Assembly (NCBI RefSeq): GCF_024435355.1 | Contig: NZ_JAMJWG010000001.1 | Location: forward strand, 186,001-250,000 | DNA length: 64,000 nt | DNA from: Streptomyces odontomachi | Lineage (GTDB): Bacteria; Actinomycetota; Actinomycetes; Streptomycetales; Streptomycetaceae | Direction of reading: 5' to 3' | Part shown: positions 56,920 through 64,000 of the stretch, in pieces | Position numbering within the stretch: position 1 is the first letter of the stretch | Layout: each line of letters starts with the position of its first letter | Notes under the pieces: generated by a model | What the model saw: only the letters and a program-made list of their open reading frames with translations | What the model was told of the DNA's origin: nothing | Database searches by the model: none | Program-made: the position numbers and the translations under genes

Positions 56920-59160
56920 TTACTTCGCCGGCGGGCGGGGCTGATCAGGGCGTACGGAGAAGGCCGTGTCACCTGCCACGGCCACGATCGCGTCCCGCAC
57001 GAGGATGACGCTCGGCATCCGTTTCTCCGCCGAGGACCCGGGATCGTCCAGCTTCTTCGTGGTCCACCGGGTGGCGCCCGTCGCACGGTCGAGGGCGACC
57101 AACCGGCCGTAGCGGTTGGCGAAGTAGAGGGTGCCGTAGGTCGTGGACCGGGTGGGTGCCGAGAGGTTTTCCACCTGCGTGTTCTTCTGCCACATCTGCT
57201 TGCCGCTGGTGGCGTCGACGGCGGTGACCGTGCCGTCCGGACGTACGAAGTACACGGTGCCGTCGATGAGGGTGGGCGTCCCCTGCACGGTGCTCTTCAG
57301 GGGCACGCGGGTGAGGGATCCGGAGTGCGGGTCGGCGCTCAGGAGGGCCGAGTGCGGGGCGTCGTCCCTGTTGTCGTCCGCAGCGTCCTGGCTTGCGAGC
57401 ACGGCGAAGACCGGCCGTCCCGCGGCTGAGCCGAGCGGTTCCACCGTCAGGGGCAGTGGACTCAGTTCCTGTGGGGTGCCGTCGGCGGGATCGAGGCGCA
57501 GGAAGCCGACTTTGCCCTTGAAGGGGTCCTCCGCGTTCGTGCACAGACCGTAGGGGGCGCCCGCCAGCGCGAGAGGGGCGCAGCCGGTGCCCTGCGACGA
57601 TGTCGCAGGGGCGCGCCAGAGGTCCTTGCCGGTGGCGGCATCGAGGGCGACGAACTCCTTCGCGCCGTCCGGCATCGCGAGGACGCCACCGCTGAACAGG
57701 GAGGCGGGGTGGCCCGCGTCGACGGTGCGGGTCCAGACCTGCTGGCCGGTGGCGGTGTCGATGGCCACGAGCTGCTGGGCCGAGTACACGGAGTCCTCGT
57801 CCGGCGGCACCGACACGTACACGAGTCGGCCCCGGACGCCGAGGGGCCGCTCTGCGGCCTGGCTGCTGTCGCCGAACCGCCATCGGACCCGGCCGGTCGC
57901 GGCATCGATCCGCGCGACGGTGAAGCCGGTCCCCGCGCAGTACACCGATGACCCGCCTGCCACGCAACCGGAGTCCACGGTGTCGACGTTGACGGCCGTT
58001 GACTCCTTGACGGGTCCGGTCAGATCCGTCCGCCAGGACCGCCAGCCGTCGGGCAGTGACACCGGGGCGGCGGAGGCGACGGCGCCGCCGGGCTGCTTGT
58101 CCGACGTGTTCGACTTGTCCGAGGTGAAGTAGTACGCCGACACGCCTGCAACGGTGACGGCCAACGCGGCGCCGACGGCGAGGACGAGCCGACTCGGCCG
58201 GCGCCGCCCCCGTCCGGGGGAACGTGTACTGCCCTGCGTCTCTGCCCGCGTGTCAGGCGCTTCGTGGCTCTCCCGCGCACCCAGCGTCCCCTGGCCGACC
58301 GGCTGTGCCGCGGTGGGCGCCCCGGCCGGCGGCGGGGGCAGGGCGGTGTCCGGCAGCGAGAAGAACAGCTCCTGCAACTCGTCGAGTCCCGGCCGCCGGT
58401 GCGGGTCCTTGTCCAGACAGCGCTCGACGATGGAACGAAGCGGTTGTGGAGTACGGTCCAGGGCCGGCTCGCCGTGCACGACCCGGTAGCCCGTCAGATA
58501 CGGGCTGTCGCCATGGAACGGGCCCTTGCCGGTGGCCGCGTACACCAGCAGGGAGCCGAGCGAGAACACGTCGGACGCGGCGGAGACGTCGCGGGGCGAG
58601 GCGAACTGCTCCGGCGACATGAAGGGCGGTGTGCCCATCATCCGCCCGGTCACGGTGAGGGCCTGGTGATCGGCCGCGTGCGAGATGCCGAAGTCGATGA
58701 CGCGTGGACCGTCCTCGGCCATCAGGACGTTGGCGGGCTTGAGGTCACGGTGCACCACGCCCACCCGGTGGATGTCCCGCAGCGCCTCGACCAGACCCAG
58801 CGCCAGCAGACGCAACGCACGCCCGAACAGCGGCCCTTCCTCCGCCACGACGCTGCTCAGCGTGCGGCCCGGCACGTACAGAGTTGCCATCCAGGGCTGC
58901 TCCGCGTCGGGGTCGGCATCCACGACGGGTGCGGTGAACGCCCCACTGACCCGGCGGGCAGCCGCGACTTCCTGCCGGAAGCGGACCCGGAACTCCTCAT
59001 CCTGCGCGTACTGCGCGTGAACGACCTTGACCGCGACCCGGCGTCCTGAGGACGACTCTCCCAGGTGCACGATGCCCATGCCGCCGCTGCCAAGCTTGCC
59101 GAGAAGCGCATAACCGCCGATGAAGCCTGCGGACGCGGGTTGTCCGATGTTCCCCGGCAT
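56920..59160 (-). CDS. receptor-type Ser/Thr kinase with PQQ-like beta-propeller
   Basis: About 746 residues. The cytosolic kinase covers about 12-270 (GSGGMG loop, VAVKVV lysine, HRDLKPANVL, DFGISHA, SPEQ). A Pro/Gln linker leads to a membrane helix near 328-348 (LVLAVGAALAVTVAGVSAYYF). The external C-terminal domain is built from PQQ-like repeats: VARIDAATGRVRWRF, LVAIDTATGQQVWTR, FVALDAATGKDLWRA, VTAVDATSGKQMWQK and LVALDRATGATRWTT, each a blade. It probably senses an extracellular ligand or envelope state. ATG 59160 (MPGNIGQP) is chosen; the upstream ATG at 59202 adds 14 unconserved residues. Its stop is eight bases from the marR stop. Confidence 0.9.
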   Translation of the reverse strand: MPGNIGQPASAGFIGGYALLGKLGSGGMGIVHLGESSSGRRVAVKVVHAQYAQDEEFRVRFRQEVAAARRVSGAFTAPVVDADPDAEQPWMATLYVPGRTLSSVVAEEGPLFGRALRLLALGLVEALRDIHRVGVVHRDLKPANVLMAEDGPRVIDFGISHAADHQALTVTGRMMGTPPFMSPEQFASPRDVSAASDVFSLGSLLVYAATGKGPFHGDSPYLTGYRVVHGEPALDRTPQPLRSIVERCLDKDPHRRPGLDELQELFFSLPDTALPPPPAGAPTAAQPVGQGTLGARESHEAPDTRAETQGSTRSPGRGRRRPSRLVLAVGAALAVTVAGVSAYYFTSDKSNTSDKQPGGAVASAAPVSLPDGWRSWRTDLTGPVKESTAVNVDTVDSGCVAGGSSVYCAGTGFTVARIDAATGRVRWRFGDSSQAAERPLGVRGRLVYVSVPPDEDSVYSAQQLVAIDTATGQQVWTRTVDAGHPASLFSGGVLAMPDGAKEFVALDAATGKDLWRAPATSSQGTGCAPLALAGAPYGLCTNAEDPFKGKVGFLRLDPADGTPQELSPLPLTVEPLGSAAGRPVFAVLASQDAADDNRDDAPHSALLSADPHSGSLTRVPLKSTVQGTPTLIDGTVYFVRPDGTVTAVDATSGKQMWQKNTQVENLSAPTRSTTYGTLYFANRYGRLVALDRATGATRWTTKKLDDPGSSAEKRMPSVILVRDAIVAVAGDTAFSVRPDQPRPPAK

Positions 59161-59434
59161 CGACGACAAGTCTTCCCAACCCTCCCGCGTCCCACAAGGC
59201 ATGTTCTGCCGCAGCGGCCTCAGCGTAGCGCCTCAGCGGTACCGTGATCGACGCTCCGGCCGACGCGGCGTGCGTCAGCCACATGCGCACTCCTCCTCGA
59301 TCCGCAACCGTCAGCTCAGGTTGAGCCAACTTGGCAGCGACCGAGGCCAGATCGCCGGCAGAGACGTTGTCGTGTCTGCCACGAACTCGTTTACTGCGGG
59401 TAGCAGCCGAGAATCAAGGAGGCGCATCAGTCTC

Positions 59435-60025
59435 ATGATCAAGTCAATGGCCGTCCTGACGGCACTCGTCCCGGCCCTGCTGAGCACCACGGTGGGCGTC
59501 GCCTCGGCGCAGTCCGCGCCACACGCGACTGCGGCGGTGGTCACCCTGACCTATGACACCGGCGATGCCGGTCAGTGGGCGGGCGCGATCGATCAGGCGG
59601 CGCAGAACTGGAACGACGTGCTGCACAACGTGCGCCTGGAGCCGGCCAGTACCCCCGGCTCAGCCGACTACGTCTACGAGGCGACCAGCGGCTGGCCGCA
59701 GTCGACGTTGGGGCCGATCTTCCCCGGTGGCAACGGAGACGTGCAGTTGGGCCAGCAAGCGGTGGACGAGGGCTACGACACGATCCGGATCGCGGCGCAC
59801 GAGACCGGGCACATCCTCGGGCTGCTCGACGACTACAGCGGCCCGTGCTCGGAGATCATGTCCGGCCACGGCCCCGGCACGTCCTGCACGAACGCCACGC
59901 CGGACGCGGCCGAGGCGGCGCAGGTCGACAGGAACTACGCCGCCGGCACGCGGGCGGTACTCCCGCGTCACCACCAAGTGGTGATCGACATCTGGTCCGG
60001 CAGGGTGCCCACCGGCTCGCGCTGA
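59435..60025 (+). CDS. snpA: snapalysin-type secreted zinc metalloprotease
   Basis: A 196-residue M7-family protease with a signal peptide (MAVLTALVPALLSTTVGVASA). The zinc site HETGHILGLLD (His122, Glu123, His126, Asp132) matches the HExxHxxGxxD of snapalysin, in which Asp replaces the usual third His. Two cysteines (SGPCSEIM, GTSCTN) can form the family disulphide. It should cleave proteins on the N-terminal side of aromatic residues, as known for the family. AAGGAGG precedes ATG 59435 by about 12 bases. The LysR activator gene often found beside snpA is not here. A strong terminator follows. Confidence 0.88.
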   Translation: MIKSMAVLTALVPALLSTTVGVASAQSAPHATAAVVTLTYDTGDAGQWAGAIDQAAQNWNDVLHNVRLEPASTPGSADYVYEATSGWPQSTLGPIFPGGNGDVQLGQQAVDEGYDTIRIAAHETGHILGLLDDYSGPCSEIMSGHGPGTSCTNATPDAAEAAQVDRNYAAGTRAVLPRHHQVVIDIWSGRVPTGSR

Positions 60026-60050
60026 CCGGCCGGCAGCATGCCTTCCGCAG

Positions 60051-60084
60051 CGTCAACCGGCCGCAGGGTGCCGGCCGGTTGACG
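60051..60084 (+). terminator. terminator after the snapalysin gene
   Basis: CGTCAACCGGCC (60051-60062) pairs perfectly with GGCCGGTTGACG (60073-60084) around a 10-base loop, 26 bases after the stop. It also lies downstream of the convergent GNAT gene (stop 60174), so it may serve both directions. Confidence 0.65.
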
Positions 60085-60173
60085 CGTGCCGAGGAACCGG
60101 CGGTCCAGCGCCCGCTGCCACCTGCTGTCTCTGTCCGCACGCCAGGGCAGTACCAGGTGGCACGGCTCCTGCC

Positions 60174-60818
60174 CTAGCCGATACCCAGGACGGGCAGGCA
60201 CTCCTCGACGCCGATCAGCTCGATGTCGTCCCGGCGGACCCGTTCCCACGCGTCCCGAGTGAGCCGCCACCGCTGGATCCGCGCGGGCTCGCCGCGACGG
60301 GTGTCCCAGTCCGTGCCGTTCGGTTCGTAGCCGAGGCCACGGGACACGCGGTGGGATGCTTCGTTGTCGACGAAGGCGTCGCTGCCGGCTTCGCGTGCGC
60401 CCAGCCCGGCGAAGGCCAAGTGGAGGACCGCCGCCCGCATTTCCCTGCCGAGCCCCCGTCCGCGGCTGGCGGGGGCCAGCCACGAGAAACTGGACACCGT
60501 GCCGAACCGTGCGAAGTCCGTGCCGATGAGGTCCTGCATGCCGGCCGGCTCGCCGTCGACGAGCACGGCGAAGTACAGCCGCCACGAGTCCGGGCTCACG
60601 CGAGCACGGCCCGCCCAGATGGCGCGCAGCCATTGCCATTCGCGTTCGGGGCTGTCGGCATAGAACGAGATCGGGTCGTCGAACGGCCACGGCTCGGCGT
60701 CGGCGACTCCGGCCCGCACGTGCGGCACGAGGAGTTCCAGCAGCTCGTCGGACGCGCCGGCCAGCGTCAGGCGCGGCGTGCGGACTGCGACGTTCAGCGG
60801 GGGATAGGTGTGGGCCAC
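60174..60818 (-). CDS. GNAT-family N-acetyltransferase (RimJ/RimL-like)
   Basis: A 214-residue Acetyltransf_3-type GNAT. It has an N-terminal RTPRLTLAGAS strand, the acetyl-CoA loop SRGRGLGREMRAAVLHLAF (Arg/Gly-rich motif A), and FVDNEASHRVSRGLGYEPNG (motif B, with the conserved N-x-x-S-x-x-V-x-x-x-LGY). GTG 60818 (VAHTYPPLNV) is preferred; the frame is open to 60962. Likely acetylates a small molecule or protein N-terminus. The substrate is unknown. It is the downstream neighbour of the aminotransferase gene on the same strand but separated by 127 bases. Confidence 0.8.
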   Translation of the reverse strand: MAHTYPPLNVAVRTPRLTLAGASDELLELLVPHVRAGVADAEPWPFDDPISFYADSPEREWQWLRAIWAGRARVSPDSWRLYFAVLVDGEPAGMQDLIGTDFARFGTVSSFSWLAPASRGRGLGREMRAAVLHLAFAGLGAREAGSDAFVDNEASHRVSRGLGYEPNGTDWDTRRGEPARIQRWRLTRDAWERVRRDDIELIGVEECLPVLGIG

Positions 60819-60945
60819 GCCCGGACGGTAGCCAGCCCGCCCGGCCGCCGCATCCGCTTTTCCCCAGGCGCCGACGGAGGTAGTCGGTTGCCGTACGCCC
60901 GCGTCTTTCCGTATACCCGCGGCGGTGCGGCAGGCCCGGCTCGCC

Positions 60946-62301
60946 TCACCGGTCCTCGGCAACCAGCTCGTCGGCGCGGTCGAGGACCCGGTCCATGATG
61001 GCCAGCCCCTCCCGTGCCTCGGCCTCGGTGATCGTGCACGGGGGTACCAGGTGCACCCGGTTGGAGTTGGTGAACGGCAGCAGCCCCAGCTCCTTGGCCG
61101 TGCGCACCACCTCGGCCATCACCGGGCTGCTGCCGCCCGTCGGCGCCACGGGGGTCCGTTCCTCCCGGTCGCCGACCAGCTCGATCGCCCAGAAGACACC
61201 GCGCCCGCGTACCTCGCCCACGCTCGGGTGCCGCGCGGCGAGCCCGGCCAGTTCGGGGCCCAGTACGTCGGCTCCGATGGTCCGCGCGTTGTCGATGATC
61301 TTCTCGTCCTCCATCGCCGTGATCGCGGCGACGGCGGCGGCGCACGCCAGCGGATGGCCCGAGTAGGTGAGGCCGCCGGGGTAGGGGCGCCGCGCGAAGA
61401 AGTCGGCGATCCGCTCGGAGATCGCGACCCCGCCCAGGGGCACGTAACCCGAGTTCACGCCCTTGGCGAAGGTCAGCAGGTCCGGCACCACGCCCTCGTC
61501 GGCGCTGACGAACCAGGAGCCGGTCCGGCCGAAGCCGGTCATCACCTCATCCACGATCAGCACGATCCCGTGGCGGTCGCACAGGTCCCGCACCCCGGCC
61601 AGATAGCCGGGCGGTGGGACCATGATCCCGGCGGTCCCCGGGATCGCCTCCAGCAGCACCGCCGCCACCGTCCGGGGGCCCTCGAGCTCGATCACCTGCT
61701 CCAGGTGTGCCAGGGCGCGCTCGCACTCCTGCTGCTCGGTGGTGGCGTGGAACTGGCTGCGATACAGGTAGGGCCCGAAGAAGCGCACGACACCCGCGGT
61801 GCCGTTGTCGTTGGACCAGCGGCGGGGGTCGCCGGTGAGGTTGATCGCGGTCTGCGTGCCGCCGTGGTACGAGCGGTACCGGGTGAGCACCTTCGGTCGC
61901 CCGGTGACCAGCCGCGCCATGCGCACGGCGTGCTCGTTCGCGTCGGCTCCGCCGTTGGTGAAGAACACCCGGTCCAGGTCCCCCGGGGTGCGTTCGGCGA
62001 TCAGCCGTGCCGCCTCGCCACGCTGGTCGTTCGCGTGCTGCGGGGCGATCGTCGACAGCCGCTGCGCCTGTTCGGCGATGGCGGCCACCACACGGGGGTG
62101 CTGATGGCCGACGTTGGTGTTCACCATCTGCGAGGAGAAGTCCAGCAGCCTGTTCCCGTACCCGTCCCAGACGTGGCTGCCCTCGGCCCGTGTGATCACC
62201 ATCGGGTCCAGGGCGGCCTGCGCCGACCAGGAGTGGAACACGTGGCGGCGGTCCAGTTCGTAGGTGCGGGCGGCTTCCGGGCCGAGGTGCCGTTCGGTCA
62301 T
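60946..62301 (-). CDS. class III (omega-amino acid) aminotransferase
   Basis: A 451-residue PLP enzyme. Signatures are FFTNGGADANEHAVRMAR, YHGGTQTAINLTG, IVDEVMTGFGRTGSWF, and the lysine loop LLTFAKGVNSGYVPLGGVAIS (Schiff-base Lys). It probably transaminates an omega-amino acid such as beta-alanine or taurine to a semialdehyde. It lies 15 bases downstream of mmsA on the same strand, and MmsA would oxidise the semialdehyde to an acyl-CoA. The pair plus the divergent PucR-type regulator make a compact catabolic unit. Confidence 0.9.
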   Translation of the reverse strand: MTERHLGPEAARTYELDRRHVFHSWSAQAALDPMVITRAEGSHVWDGYGNRLLDFSSQMVNTNVGHQHPRVVAAIAEQAQRLSTIAPQHANDQRGEAARLIAERTPGDLDRVFFTNGGADANEHAVRMARLVTGRPKVLTRYRSYHGGTQTAINLTGDPRRWSNDNGTAGVVRFFGPYLYRSQFHATTEQQECERALAHLEQVIELEGPRTVAAVLLEAIPGTAGIMVPPPGYLAGVRDLCDRHGIVLIVDEVMTGFGRTGSWFVSADEGVVPDLLTFAKGVNSGYVPLGGVAISERIADFFARRPYPGGLTYSGHPLACAAAVAAITAMEDEKIIDNARTIGADVLGPELAGLAARHPSVGEVRGRGVFWAIELVGDREERTPVAPTGGSSPVMAEVVRTAKELGLLPFTNSNRVHLVPPCTITEAEAREGLAIMDRVLDRADELVAEDR

Positions 62302-62316
62302 GTCTGCTCGCCTTTC

Positions 62317-63822
<1,506 letters not shown>

Positions 63823-63946
63823 GGTCCGTCCTCACTCGAAAGCGACTGCCGGCGCTGTCCGCCTCCCCTGACCCTGCCGGTCAGCGGGCCGACATGTTGT
63901 ATGGATCACTGGTGGATTCTTTACAGAGTGTCGATACGCTGGGGCG

Positions 63947-64000
63947 ATGATTCCGACCGTGCGCGAGGTGCTCGGGCTTCCGCTGGTCAAGGCGGGCAGG
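63947..64000 (+). CDS. 5' end of a PucR-type regulator (cut by the window)
   Basis: Only 18 codons are present, reading MIPTVREVLGLPLVKAGR, which matches the start of PucR/CdaR-family regulators (TVREVLxLPxVxxG). It is divergent from mmsA with 124 bases between starts, the arrangement expected if it controls the mmsA-aminotransferase operon. Low certainty because of the length. Confidence 0.6.
   Translation, partial: MIPTVREVLGLPLVKAGR

Noticed and set aside
59120..59434. Longer N-terminus for the snapalysin gene (frame open from 59120)
   Set aside because: The signal peptide starts at MIKSMAVLTA and AAGGAGG lies just upstream, so ATG 59435 is the real start.

Overview
The window is high-GC actinobacterial chromosome, almost certainly Streptomyces. 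The codon third positions are strongly G/C, GTG starts and GTGA/ATGA overlaps are frequent, and the gene content is typical of the genus: many Ser/Thr kinases, TAT and lipoprotein exports, a snapalysin-type protease, an isorenieratene-type carotenoid cluster and a polyketide cluster. I see no tRNA, rRNA, CRISPR array or intact insertion sequence. Two transposase remnants are present, at about 1.1 kb and 29.6 kb.

Layout. 0-13 kb: a membrane protein, a soluble Ser/Thr kinase, two alpha/beta hydrolases, a DUF5937-like regulator, a membrane-anchored Mrr-type nuclease with a small membrane partner, a secreted GH89 alpha-N-acetylglucosaminidase under a palindromic operator, and a divergent TetR/NAD-epimerase pair separated by two mirror-image operators. 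13-18 kb: a polar amino-acid ABC transporter operon, a small lipoprotein and an MFS exporter. 18.6-26.8 kb: a carotenoid locus made of two convergent operons. crtE-crtI-crtB-Rieske protein runs rightward; SDR remnant-crtY-crtT remnant-crtU runs leftward. Two of the leftward genes look internally deleted, yet the translational overlaps are kept. 27-29 kb: TetR/methyltransferase pair and a DUF2218 membrane protein.

29.9-34.8 kb and 49.8-54.1 kb: two versions of a trypsin/trypco conflict-type system. The first is split into trypco1, protease and kinase-TPR genes; the second is trypco1 plus one protease-NB-ARC-TPR fusion. They bracket a biosynthetic cluster at 35.3-48.6 kb: a single-module KS-AT-DH-cMT-ER-KR-ACP polyketide synthase of fungal highly-reducing architecture, a free-standing ACP, an alpha/beta hydrolase, an aryl-acid AMP ligase, a phenylalanine ammonia-lyase and a methyltransferase. 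Read together, these suggest a cinnamate-primed, C-methylated reduced polyketide. I cannot match it to a pathway I know, and it is the best candidate here for an undescribed system.

54-64 kb: an MMPL exporter with a divergent MarR regulator, a receptor kinase with a PQQ-like propeller, a snapalysin-type metalloprotease, a GNAT acetyltransferase, and an aminotransferase-mmsA operon facing the start of a PucR-type regulator cut by the window edge.
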